7,152 bases of DNA, from contig DASVSC010000184.1 of NCBI GenBank assembly GCA_036388295.1, positions 1 to 7,152 of the forward strand, in the 5' to 3' direction. This document shows, piece by piece, positions 1-6,634 of the stretch (position 1 is the first letter of the stretch; each line of letters begins with the position of its first letter). The position numbers and the translations under genes are program-made. This DNA is from RYN-431 sp036388295 (lineage in GTDB: Bacteria > Planctomycetota > Phycisphaerae > Tepidisphaerales > Tepidisphaeraceae). Under the pieces are notes generated by a model. That model was not told the DNA's origin. It made no database searches and saw only the letters and a program-made list of their open reading frames with translations.

Positions 1-558
<558 letters not shown>

Positions 559-604
559 GATGGATTCCGACTATTCATTTGTCCAAGATCACCAAACGAT
601 CCTG

Positions 605-634
605 GAGCCCGGACCCTAAAGGTCCGGGCTCTTT
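605..634 (+). terminator. Intrinsic terminator of the 16S transcript
   Basis: An 11-bp perfect stem, GAGCCCGGACC (605-615) with GGTCCGGGCTC (621-631), closes a CTAAA loop and is followed by TTT then GCG. The T-tract is short, but the stem is GC-rich and uninterrupted. It lies about 155 bp after the 16S 3' end with no tRNA or 23S gene between, so it probably ends a transcript carrying only 16S. From 635 to the next start at 759 I see no gene or convincing promoter. Confidence 0.8.
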
Positions 635-758
635 GCGTTGGTTCGATCCATGGCAGACACGTCTCACCGTGCAGGAGATGCACGCGAAGCCCTAAGGCCT
701 TGTGGAGTCACAGCTTCCATCTAGCGGTTTTTGTCTCCGGGCACGCCGCGATGCAAAT

Positions 759-1247
759 ATGCTGCCTCTTGGTCTCCGCTCGATCATATATCCACTGAAT
801 GGCTTGCTGCTCGTATTGCTCCTAGCAGGGCTTGCCGTGGGCTGCCATCCGGTTTCCCGCCAAACTGTCACCGTCATTCATGACGTCACTGGGCAGCCGT
901 TGGCCGGTGTCACCGTCAGTCCGTATTACGACTCGCCTTTGATCCAACCGCAATATGATTCCGCCGTTACCCGTTCTGACGGCACGGCCCAACTCAAACT
1001 CGGGTGGGGCCGACACTATTATTTGACCTTCGCGTTCCCGAACGGCGAACGGCGTACCGTTTGGCTCGCCTCCCATACCGGCCAGGTATTTCGCTTATGG
1101 CCCGAGCCGTACCGCAATCTTCACGTCAAACTGCCCGCCGGTTTCCAAAGATTGATCTTCATAGCGGGCCTTGAGTATTCTCTGACGGGAACTGTCGCAT
1201 CGTCGGCGGCCCCGCGCTTCGAAATAGACGCTGACGATTTTGGCTGA
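759..1247 (+). CDS. Putative lipoprotein, N-terminal part of a split gene
   Basis: This 162-residue reading frame starts at ATG 759, chosen because it gives a normal lipoprotein signal peptide: a basic start, a Leu-rich core around residues 13-25 and lipobox A-V-G-C with the lipidated Cys at residue 29. An in-frame GTG at 702 would add 19 residues before the signal and is less likely. Residues about 35-100 look like a small beta-sandwich of the carboxypeptidase-regulatory-like kind, with GQPLAGVTV (45-53) and RSDGTAQLKL (72-81). The frame stops at TGA 1245-1247, inside the second copy of a 13-bp tandem repeat. Deleting one copy joins it smoothly to the frame ending at 1584, giving about 270 residues, so this is probably a truncated product. 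The 16S terminator separates it from the rRNA gene. The function is unknown; it is probably an envelope-anchored binding or structural protein. Confidence 0.7.
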   Translation: MLPLGLRSIIYPLNGLLLVLLLAGLAVGCHPVSRQTVTVIHDVTGQPLAGVTVSPYYDSPLIQPQYDSAVTRSDGTAQLKLGWGRHYYLTFAFPNGERRTVWLASHTGQVFRLWPEPYRNLHVKLPAGFQRLIFIAGLEYSLTGTVASSAAPRFEIDADDFG

Positions 1248-1255
1248 CGATTTTG
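1230..1255 (+). repeat. 13-bp perfect tandem duplication that shifts the frame
   Basis: GCTGACGATTTTG occurs twice with no gap, at 1230-1242 and 1243-1255. Since 13 is not a multiple of three, the second copy moves the reading frame by +1 and brings TGA (1245-1247) into frame. Both copies encode A-D-D-F, in the upstream and the downstream frame respectively, which is what a simple duplication inside one gene would leave. It could be a real slippage mutation or an error in sequencing or assembly. Confidence 0.9.
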
Positions 1256-1584
1256 TGGAAGAGCAATGCGCCGGCTTGGCCGTGTTGAACGAGCGGGGCC
1301 TCACGCACGCGAATCGTCTCGAATCCGCGATCTTCGAGAACAACCAGCCCCTGCCGATCGAAACTTGGTTCGGCCCGCGCCTGCTCGGGGTCGCCATGCG
1401 GCCCATCGGTGTATGGAACTTCGGGCCCCGCGCCGGCACGACGGCATATTTTGTTGGTCAAGCCGAGCAAGCCACGATTGCCGCCGTGCGACTACTGGGC
1501 GACGCGCCGAGGGTATACGTGCTGTCGCGCGACAAAACATTCGTCGCGAACCGCCGTTACCTGGATGCCTCACTGGGCAATTGA
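1240..1584 (+). pseudogene. C-terminal part of the split lipoprotein gene
   Basis: This frame runs from TTG 1240 to TGA 1582-1584 and encodes 114 residues with ordinary protein composition, including WFGPRLLGV (about 43-51) and a closing segment rich in V, L and aromatic residues. It has no signal peptide and no plausible start of its own beyond the TTG, which overlaps the stop of the preceding frame. With one copy of the 13-bp repeat removed, the upstream frame continues directly into it. I therefore read it as the detached C-terminal half of the lipoprotein begun at 759. Translation by re-initiation at the overlapping TTG, or a +1 shift, cannot be excluded. I do not recognise a family. It ends 17 bp before the L,D-transpeptidase start, so the two were probably co-transcribed. 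Confidence 0.7.
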
Positions 1585-1601
1585 AGTCACGTGGCCAAAA
1601 A

Positions 1602-2369
1602 ATGTGCGATATGCCCAACGCTAGGCAGTACAGATATTCGAAGACGAGAATCGTCCGTCGATTTCAATGGTGGATCATCGTCGTTTGCGTCGCCCTAACT
1701 ATCTCTGGCCTTTGCTTGCCACCTGCTCGCGGCGTGATGCATTGGGTCGTACTCGCGGTTCGCGGCCAAAAGGGGGTGGAAGACCGGCTGCACGATTTCA
1801 AGCAGGCCGAAGACCGCCTTCGCTCGGTCTTCACGGAACGCGGCATCGCTTACCCGCCCGCCCGCCTGATCCTTCTCGGCCTGAAGTTCGAACGGCGCGT
1901 TGAGGTGTACGCCGGTGACACGCAGGGCACGCCGCGGTGGGTCATGAATTATCCAATCTTGGCCGCAAGCGGCGGTCTCGGGCCGAAGCTGCGGGAAGGC
2001 GATCGCCAAGTGCCGGAAGGCGTGTACGGCGTCGACTCCTTGAACCCGAACAGCCGATACCATGCCGCCCTTCGAATCGACTACCCGAATGTCTTCGATC
2101 GCGCCTCGGCCCGTCCTGACGACCGAACACGGCTCGGCGGCGACATCATGATCCACGGCGGCGGCGCATCCGTCGGCTGCCTCGCCATGGGCGACCCGGC
2201 CGCCGAAGAGCTGTTCGTCCTGGCGGCCCGGGTCGGCGTTCGCAATGTGAAAGTGGTGCTCACGCCGGTCGATGTGCGGACCAAGTCGATGCCGGCGGAA
2301 CTTGCCGGGCTTCACTCTGAACGCTATGCGGCCGTGCGTGCTGCGCTGCTGGAACTGTCGCGGCCATGA
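1602..2369 (+). CDS. YafK-type L,D-transpeptidase (YkuD domain), membrane-anchored
   Basis: The product of about 255 residues should act on peptidoglycan in the periplasm. L,D-transpeptidases use a catalytic Cys to make or break bonds at the meso-diaminopimelate of stem peptides; E. coli YafK/DpaA cleaves the Braun lipoprotein-peptidoglycan link. The YkuD signature is complete: IHGGGASVGC, with His 185 and catalytic Cys 193 (codon 2178-2180). Just before it comes the YafK-like run LREGDRQVPEG, then LNPNSRYH and YPNVFDRA. An N-terminal basic stretch and one hydrophobic helix (about residues 23-39) suggest an inner-membrane anchor with the enzyme outside. ATG 1602 is preferred for spacing, but ATG 1611 is equally possible and no clear ribosome site is visible. 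A longer in-frame extension back to 1266 is rejected because it only overlaps the previous gene. Whether it joins peptides or removes a lipoprotein is not decided by sequence. Confidence 0.9.
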   Translation: MCDMPNARQYRYSKTRIVRRFQWWIIVVCVALTISGLCLPPARGVMHWVVLAVRGQKGVEDRLHDFKQAEDRLRSVFTERGIAYPPARLILLGLKFERRVEVYAGDTQGTPRWVMNYPILAASGGLGPKLREGDRQVPEGVYGVDSLNPNSRYHAALRIDYPNVFDRASARPDDRTRLGGDIMIHGGGASVGCLAMGDPAAEELFVLAARVGVRNVKVVLTPVDVRTKSMPAELAGLHSERYAAVRAALLELSRP

Positions 2370-2511
2370 ATGGTCGACGGGGCCGTCGAGATGAAACTTG
2401 TCGCGCACGAACTTTGGTGTGCGTCGACGTAGCCGGCGGGCTCGGCCGCTGAGTTCTGCGGCTGACGCCGCGGGTAAAGCCGATCGGCTACACAAGAAAG
2501 AGCCCGCTACT
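2370..2511. other. Convergent intergenic region with small inverted repeats
   Basis: This 142-bp gap separates two converging genes. It contains TCGAC/GTCGA (2374-2378 and 2385-2389), a GCGGC/GCCGC stem with loop TGAC (2458-2471) and a 12-bp palindrome AGCCGATCGGCT (2478-2489). On the minus strand the palindrome is followed by TTTA and could weakly end transcription from the gene at 2512-3507. None has a proper T-tract, so I do not call a terminator. I see no gene here. Confidence 0.3.
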
Positions 2512-3507
2512 TTACTGCGCTGGCACGGCCGCGGGTGTGGCGGTTTCGGCGGCCCGTTGTTTCAGCGATTCCAACTTATCCCGCACTTCACGGGCCATTT
2601 GCGTGTTGGGGTAGTCGCGGACGATTTGGTCGCCGGTGCGGTAGGCGTTGGTCCAGTCGCCGCGGTGGACGGCGTCGGTGAACTGGTCTTTCAACAGGTT
2701 CAGCTTGTCCTTAAACACGTTCCGCACGCTCTCCTGCATGCCGGCCCCTTCTTCCGGCGTCAGGTAGAAATCGAGCTGGCGGATGGTGGCGATCGCGCCG
2801 TCGACGTCCTTACGGGCGATCATGTCGTTGTAGTCGCCCAGCAGCTTTTCCTTGTACGCCGTCCGCCGTGATTCGATTTCGGACGCCAATTTGCGGGCGT
2901 CTTCGTTCGTGGGGAACTGCTCCACCATCCGGTCGGCCTCGCGGTGCGCGGCGGCCCACTGCTGGTTGGCGACGTACCGCTCGATGACCGACCGGCTGGC
3001 GTGTACCTGCCGACGAATGTGTTCATCGAAGCGCTGGTTAATCTCCTGCCGAATGCGCTCGGCCTCCTGCTTGTAGCCGAAACGCGTGTCCATCTCGTCG
3101 ACGAGGACGAGCGCGCCTTCCCAATCTTTCTTAGCCACGTCTTCCTGAATCGCCCGGCGCAGGGCCTCGCGGTCTTTTTCGCGATAGGCGACCGTTTTCG
3201 CCTGTTCGCTGAGCAATTGCTGCTCGGACATCTCATTGAGGATGATAGAAAACTGTTCCAGGCGTTCGTACACCGGCGTCATGGCCTCGCGGAGGTTGCC
3301 GCACATGCTGCCGGTCGCGCCCAGGCAAGCGGCGATCGGCCAAGTGACCAGCACGCCGATGACGGCCAAACCGCCTAAGAATGCGGGCGTCCAGTCATGC
3401 GTTCGGTAACCGTAGTAACCACCGCCGCCCGCCAGCCCGAGGGCCAGGAGCAGGGCGAGGGGATAGAGAACGTTCAGGGATTTGACTGCCGTAGATTTGG
3501 ATTCCAT
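2512..3507 (-). CDS. Membrane protein with four TPR-like helical repeats, unknown function
   Basis: The product has 331 residues. Two hydrophobic segments (about 12-34 and 41-63) form a membrane hairpin, followed by a long, charged, wholly alpha-helical domain. Within it I see four repeats of about 50 residues, each marked by a K/R/Q-x-x-W-x-x-A-like core: KKDWEGAL (127-134), NQQWAAAH (181-188), RKDVDGAI (232-239) and RGDWTNAY (282-289). Two repeats end in FPTNEDA- or YPNTQMA-like turns typical of TPR or BamD-like proteins. The tail is Ala/Pro-rich. The start is supported by GGAAGG, 6 bases upstream of the ATG. Such domains usually hold protein partners, so a scaffold role at the membrane is inferred. 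It lies 93 bp downstream of a small membrane-protein gene on the same strand, so they may share a transcript. I cannot assign a named family. Confidence 0.85.
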   Translation of the reverse strand: MESKSTAVKSLNVLYPLALLLALGLAGGGGYYGYRTHDWTPAFLGGLAVIGVLVTWPIAACLGATGSMCGNLREAMTPVYERLEQFSIILNEMSEQQLLSEQAKTVAYREKDREALRRAIQEDVAKKDWEGALVLVDEMDTRFGYKQEAERIRQEINQRFDEHIRRQVHASRSVIERYVANQQWAAAHREADRMVEQFPTNEDARKLASEIESRRTAYKEKLLGDYNDMIARKDVDGAIATIRQLDFYLTPEEGAGMQESVRNVFKDKLNLLKDQFTDAVHRGDWTNAYRTGDQIVRDYPNTQMAREVRDKLESLKQRAAETATPAAVPAQ

Positions 3508-3513
3508 GCCGCA

Positions 3514-3519
3514 CCTTCC
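3514..3519 (-). promoter_or_regulatory. Shine-Dalgarno site GGAAGG
   Basis: GGAAGG on the minus strand lies 6 bases before the ATG at 3505-3507 and matches the CCTCC anti-Shine-Dalgarno of the 16S gene in this window. It fixes the start of the helical-repeat membrane protein. Most other starts here have no obvious site. Confidence 0.6.
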
Positions 3520-3600
3520 AAGAGGGGCTCAATGCGAATTGACCGACCTCTGGATGATACGCCGGGTCCACCGACCGGAAAACAGGGAATACGATTTGCG

Positions 3601-3795
3601 TCAGGCGGCGCGGCGAGGGGCGACCGGATCGGAGCCGATGATAGGCGGCTCCACAGGCGCGTCCGTGGCAGGATCGGCCGTTGTAGGCGGATGGGCGGCC
3701 GCCTCGGTGTCGAGCAGTCGCTGACGCTCATTGCCCAGCAGGGTGACGGCCGCCCAGGCGGCTAGAACGGCGGCGATCACGAGCGTCCAATCCAT
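3601..3795 (-). CDS. Small one-helix membrane protein, hypothetical
   Basis: The product has 64 residues. It opens with MDWTLVIAAVLAAWAAVTLL, a single hydrophobic helix at about residues 4-20, followed by a charged stretch (NERQRLLDTE) and a Pro/Ala/Asp-rich, probably disordered tail. The open frame extends further upstream to 3987, but that part overlaps the epimerase gene and its promoter region, and is rich in Arg and Pro; the ATG at 3795 immediately before the helix is the sensible start. An AAAGGG lies too close to the ATG to be a good ribosome site. The gene is in line with the membrane protein at 2512-3507 and may be its partner. No family is recognised. Existence is likely but not certain because of the short length. 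Confidence 0.55.
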   Translation of the reverse strand: MDWTLVIAAVLAAWAAVTLLGNERQRLLDTEAAAHPPTTADPATDAPVEPPIIGSDPVAPRRAA

Positions 3796-3856
3796 GCCCT
3801 TTAATATCGGCTCGTGAGGCAGGCCCACTTCAGCGGGCCCGGGGCGGACCCGTGTA

Positions 3857-3887
3857 TTGATCTTCCGCCGCGAACGCCGAACATAAG
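3857..3887 (+). promoter_or_regulatory. Weak sigma-70-like promoter candidate before the epimerase gene
   Basis: The 97-bp gap between the divergent genes must hold promoters for both. On the plus strand TTGATC (3857-3862) and CATAAG (3882-3887) each match four of six consensus bases, but the spacer of 19 is long and CATAAG lies only 5 bases before the ATG at 3893, which would make the transcript nearly leaderless. This is a weak guess; no better pair is visible. Confidence 0.2.
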
Positions 3888-3892
3888 ACTCT

Positions 3893-4909
3893 ATGGCAAT
3901 GCAGAAAACGGTCCTCGTGACGGGCGCGGCGGGTTTCATCGGCTCCCACACGGCCGAACGGCTGATGGCCGGCGGGTATCGCGTCATCGGCGTCGATAAT
4001 TTTTCCGACTTCTACGACCGCTCGTGGAAGGAAATGAACCTCAAAAGCATCAAAGGCGATAAAATCGATGTCGAAGAAATCGACATCGCCAGCGGCGCCG
4101 AAATCGCCAAGCTCGTTCGCCTGGTCCGGCCGTGGGGCATCGTTCACTTAGCCGCGATGGCGGGCGTGCGGCCGAGCATCGAACAGCCGGCGTATTACGC
4201 GCGGGTGAACGTCGAAGGCACCACGCACCTGCTGCAGGCGGCCGTGAAGAACAACGTCGAGAAGTTCGCCTTCGCCAGCAGCAGCAGCGTGTACGGCAAC
4301 GCCAGCCGCGTGCCGTTCAGCGAGGAAGACCCGGTCGAGGAACCGATCAGCCCGTACGCCGCCACCAAGCGGGCCGGCGAATTGATCTGCTACACGTTCA
4401 ATCACCTGTACAAACTGCCGATCGCCAGCCTGCGGTTCTTCACCGTCTACGGCCCGCGCCAGCGCCCCGACCTGGCGATCCACAAGTTCACCCGCCTGAT
4501 CAGCAACGGCGACCCCGTCCCGTTCTTCGGCGACGGCAGCACCAGCCGCGATTACACCTACGTCGAAGACACCGTCAGCGGCATCGTGGCGGCCCTGGAA
4601 AAGATCGACCGCTATCGCGTCTACAACCTCGGCGGCAGCAGCCCGATTTCCCTGAACACGCTGATCGAAGAACTGGAAAAAGCGATCGGCAAAAAGGCCA
4701 ACCTTGATCGCAAACCCGCCCAGCCCGGCGACGTCGAACGCACGTACGCCGACCTGACGCGCAGCACGAAAGAGATCGGCTATTCGCCGAAGATCTCGAT
4801 CGGCGAAGGGCTGAAACGCTTCGTCGCCTGGTTCAATGAGTTCGGCCACCTGTACACGCTGGACAAGCCGCAGGGCCAAGTTAAAGGCGCGACGCCGCGG
4901 ACGGTGTAA
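3893..4909 (+). CDS. NAD-dependent sugar-nucleotide epimerase, UDP-glucuronate 4-epimerase type
   Basis: The product has 338 residues, the usual length of extended short-chain dehydrogenase/reductase sugar epimerases. The Rossmann NAD-binding motif is TGAAGFIGSH (Gly 11, 14, 17), with acidic Asp 35 at the end of the second strand. HLAAMAGVRPSIEQP (85-99) and ASSSSVYG (128-135) are typical of the UDP-glucuronate/UDP-glucose epimerase branch. The catalytic Tyr-x-x-x-Lys is Y155-A-A-T-K159, with a catalytic Ser or Thr around 130-131. FFTVYGPRQRPD and the later RDYTYVEDT fit substrate-binding segments of the same branch. It probably makes UDP-galacturonate or a related sugar for surface polysaccharide. 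The exact substrate is uncertain; UDP-glucose 4-epimerase or a dehydratase are alternatives. Starts at 3893 and 3899 are both possible. It stands alone with its own promoter region, 117 bp before a DagK-family gene on the same strand. Confidence 0.92.
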   Translation: MAMQKTVLVTGAAGFIGSHTAERLMAGGYRVIGVDNFSDFYDRSWKEMNLKSIKGDKIDVEEIDIASGAEIAKLVRLVRPWGIVHLAAMAGVRPSIEQPAYYARVNVEGTTHLLQAAVKNNVEKFAFASSSSVYGNASRVPFSEEDPVEEPISPYAATKRAGELICYTFNHLYKLPIASLRFFTVYGPRQRPDLAIHKFTRLISNGDPVPFFGDGSTSRDYTYVEDTVSGIVAALEKIDRYRVYNLGGSSPISLNTLIEELEKAIGKKANLDRKPAQPGDVERTYADLTRSTKEIGYSPKISIGEGLKRFVAWFNEFGHLYTLDKPQGQVKGATPRTV

Positions 4910-4937
4910 CTCACGGTCGTCAGTTGGTTCGGCCCGT

Positions 4938-4973
4938 CTGCCTCAAGCCGTTGCAGCCGGCAAAACGAGGCAG
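4938..4973 (+). other. Two-tier hairpin between epimerase and lipid-kinase genes
   Basis: CTGCCTC (4938-4944) is perfectly complementary to GAGGCAG (4967-4973), and inside it GCCG (4947-4950) pairs with CGGC (4958-4961) around TTGCAGC. It lies 29 bp after the epimerase stop and 53 bp before the next start. No T-run follows, so a classical terminator is unlikely; attenuation, 3'-end protection of the epimerase mRNA or chance are possible. The rest of the 117-bp gap shows nothing clear. Confidence 0.4.
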
Positions 4974-5026
4974 GCGTCGCTGCTGCGCCTTATTTCAACG
5001 TCTTTGCGATCCGCTACAGTGAACGC

Positions 5027-5419
5027 GTGGCACGCCAAAAGCACCCGCGGCAGACCGTTCTTCATTCGTTCGCCAACGCTTTCGCGGGCCTTGGCCGGTT
5101 CAGCCGTGAGCGGAACACCCGCATTCAATTGGCCGTGGGTGTGATCGCTATCGCGGCCGGTATCGGGTTCCGCATTGATCGCATGGAATGGATCGCCGTC
5201 GTTCTTTCCATCGGCCTAGTGCTGGGTTTGGAAGGTTTGAACTGTGCGTTGGAGCGGGCGGTTGATCTGGCGTCGCCGGACTATCACCTGTTGGCCCGCG
5301 ACGCGAAAGACTTTGCGGCCGGTGCGGTGCTGGTGGCGTCCATCACGGCGCTGATCGTCGGTCTGTTGATTTTCGGCCCGCACCTTACCGCTCTCGCGCG
5401 GCCTTCGGGATCACCGTGA
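5027..5419 (+). CDS. DagK-family integral membrane lipid kinase (diacylglycerol or undecaprenol kinase)
   Basis: The product has 130 residues, close to the 120-130 typical of the family. The enzymes are small trimeric membrane kinases that transfer the ATP gamma-phosphate to diacylglycerol or undecaprenol. Three hydrophobic segments are visible (about 34-49, 54-69 and 97-117). The hallmark LEGLNCALERAVDL contains Glu 69, Asn 72 and Glu 76, the same positions as the E. coli catalytic and metal-binding Glu 69/Glu 76, and Glu 28 and the AKD at 93-95 also match. The segment ARDAKDFAAGAVLVAS resembles the undecaprenol-kinase group more than proteobacterial DgkA, so phosphorylation of undecaprenol for cell-wall and glycan carriers is a reasonable inference. 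The start is GTG 5027, giving the standard N-terminus; no ribosome site is seen. Its last 35 bp overlap the end of the opposing ferredoxin gene. Confidence 0.92.
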   Translation: MARQKHPRQTVLHSFANAFAGLGRFSRERNTRIQLAVGVIAIAAGIGFRIDRMEWIAVVLSIGLVLGLEGLNCALERAVDLASPDYHLLARDAKDFAAGAVLVASITALIVGLLIFGPHLTALARPSGSP

Positions 5420-6023
5420 TCGCGCGCGGCGTCGTCGGGCAGTCCTGCTGGCACATGCCGCAGCCGATGCAGCCGAGCGGTTTGACTTCGATCTGGTCGT
5501 TCACCAACTCAATGGCGGCCGTGCCGATCGGGCAGACGTCGACGCAGCGACGGCATTCGTCGTTGAGGGTCGTGCGGGTACACAAATGCTGCCGCCAGAC
5601 GGCGGTGCCCATTTTGATCTGCACCAGCGGCGTCGGCACGAGCGCGCCGGTGGGGCAGGCGCTCATGCAGTACAGGCCATCACACGCGACGCAGGCGCGG
5701 CTGTCGGCGTCGATGAAAGGCGCGCCCTGACCGGCCGCCGGGCTGATGTGGATCGCCTCGGCGGGGCAGACGCTGACGCAGTCGCCGCACCGGGAACAGG
5801 TGTCGAGAAACTCTTTTTCGCGCAAAGCGCCAGGCGGACGCAACCACAGATCGTCCTTCGCGGCGGCGCTGGCCGGGGCGGCCGCTGGCGTCGGCCGACT
5901 GAGGCGGTCGAACTCGTTCAGAGTGCGCTCGACCGGTTCGAGCGCCTTGGCCAGCGGCTTGAGCAATTCGCTCAGGCCTTGGCGGAAGAACTGGCGACGG
6001 TGCAGTGGCGGCTCGCCGGCCAT
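5385..6023 (-). CDS. NapG/MauM-like polyferredoxin with four [4Fe-4S] motifs
   Basis: The product has 212 residues and 16 cysteines in four clusters: C76-x2-C-x2-C-x3-C86-P; C111-x2-C-x4-C-x3-C123-P; C148...C157-x2-C-x3-C164-P; and C185-x2-C-x2-C-x3-C195-P. This order and spacing, with CPTGAL after the second cluster and the distant first Cys of the third, is that of NapG/MauM-type ferredoxins, which pass electrons from quinol to periplasmic oxidoreductases. The N-terminus HRRQFFRQ (8-15) resembles a twin-arginine motif, but no clear hydrophobic stretch follows; an Ala/Pro linker is at 44-56. ATG 6023 is chosen because GGGGAG lies just upstream (6032-6037); the longer frame to 6218 merely overlaps the lipoprotein gene. 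No napA, napH or mauN gene lies in the window, so its partner is unknown. It is the third gene of the clpP group, 5 bp after the lipoprotein stop. Confidence 0.9.
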   Translation of the reverse strand: MAGEPPLHRRQFFRQGLSELLKPLAKALEPVERTLNEFDRLSRPTPAAAPASAAAKDDLWLRPPGALREKEFLDTCSRCGDCVSVCPAEAIHISPAAGQGAPFIDADSRACVACDGLYCMSACPTGALVPTPLVQIKMGTAVWRQHLCTRTTLNDECRRCVDVCPIGTAAIELVNDQIEVKPLGCIGCGMCQQDCPTTPRAITVIPKAARER

Positions 6024-6028
6024 GACGA

Positions 6029-6634
6029 CTACTCCCCGCCCAACGAAACGACCTGCTGGGCGCTGAACGAGCGGCCGGTGAGGGCGTCGACGAACGTCAC
6101 CTTCACCGTCAGCTCCCGCGCGTTCGGCTTCTGCGGCCACGGACATGGCACGACGTACTCGTAACGCAAACCGCTGCCGTTCCAGAACGCGCGGGTCTGG
6201 GCGGGCGTGAACGACCAATGGCCGACGCGGCGGCCGGCATCGGCAAGGTCGAACGCTTCAACCGTCACGGCCCCGGCGGCTTTCAGGTCGTCACCGCTGT
6301 CGTCGGTCGGAATGACGTGAACGACCAGCCCGTCACCGCCGGAGGCCGCGCCGGCCTGCGACGACCGCGTCAACCGTCCGAGCCGGACGCCATGCGTGGT
6401 GAACACGTCGGCCGCCAGTGCCGGCGACAACGCCGGCCGGCTCGCCGGGCCGTCTCCCTGAACTTCCAGGCTGGCGAGATCGGCCGAGTGCTGGCGGCTG
6501 AGTTGTTCGATCTGCCGCGACTGTTCCTGAACCTGCTTGCGCAGCGCGATATTCGCCGCGCTCGGCTTGAAGCAGCCGGCCGCGGGAAGCATCAGGCCGG
6601 CAGCGAGCAGGGACATCACTCGGCGGGCGTTCAT
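6029..6634 (-). CDS. Putative lipoprotein with coiled-coil segment and C-terminal beta domain
   Basis: The product has 201 residues. The signal peptide has MNARR, a hydrophobic core (about 6-17) and lipobox P-A-A-G-C, with the lipidated Cys at residue 21. Residues about 28-56 are rich in Gln, Leu, Arg and Ser with heptad spacing (LRKQVQEQSRQIEQLSRQ) and probably form a coiled coil. After a Pro/Ala linker, residues about 76-200 alternate hydrophobic and polar residues as in a beta domain (GLVVHVIPTDDSGDD, AVTVEAFDL, ELTVKVTFVDALTG). The start is fixed by ATGA overlap with the clpP stop (6631-6634); the stop TAG lies 5 bp before the ferredoxin ATG. It should be translationally coupled to clpP. 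I do not recognise the family. A periplasmic partner for the ferredoxin-linked electron pathway is possible but is only inferred from gene order. Confidence 0.85.
   Translation of the reverse strand: MNARRVMSLLAAGLMLPAAGCFKPSAANIALRKQVQEQSRQIEQLSRQHSADLASLEVQGDGPASRPALSPALAADVFTTHGVRLGRLTRSSQAGAASGGDGLVVHVIPTDDSGDDLKAAGAVTVEAFDLADAGRRVGHWSFTPAQTRAFWNGSGLRYEYVVPCPWPQKPNARELTVKVTFVDALTGRSFSAQQVVSLGGE
6032..6037 (-). promoter_or_regulatory. Shine-Dalgarno site GGGGAG for the polyferredoxin gene
   Basis: GGGGAG on the minus strand lies 8 bases before the ATG at 6021-6023, within the last codons of the lipoprotein gene. It decides the polyferredoxin start. Confidence 0.55.

Noticed and set aside
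639..650. GGTTCGATCC resembling a tRNA T-arm
   Set aside because: Flanking bases do not form the T-stem and no acceptor, D or anticodon arms can be built around it.
731..759. TTGTCT ... CAAATA promoter ahead of the lipoprotein gene
   Set aside because: The -10 match is only two of six bases and would coincide with the start codon.
1236..1255. Programmed +1 frameshift at the lipoprotein break
   Set aside because: UGA-C is a leaky stop context, but the preceding GGC codon is not a known slippery site and the 13-bp duplication explains the break more simply.
1266..1601. 112-codon N-terminal extension of the L,D-transpeptidase
   Set aside because: It overlaps the lipoprotein fragment in another frame, is Arg-rich, and would place a long basic stretch before the membrane anchor; ATG 1602 or 1611 fits better.
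1695..2495. 266-codon open frame on the minus strand
   Set aside because: It is antisense to the L,D-transpeptidase gene, whose YkuD motif is unmistakable; Arg/His-rich composition and length fit a GC-rich shadow frame.
4132..4879. Long frames on both strands inside the epimerase gene (191 and 243 codons)
   Set aside because: Composition is dominated by Arg, Gln and Ala or by Ala, Val and Asp, as expected for out-of-frame reading of GC-rich coding DNA; the epimerase frame has all family motifs.
5586..6164. 192-codon plus-strand frame
   Set aside because: It is antisense to the four-cluster ferredoxin gene, which has 16 correctly spaced cysteines.
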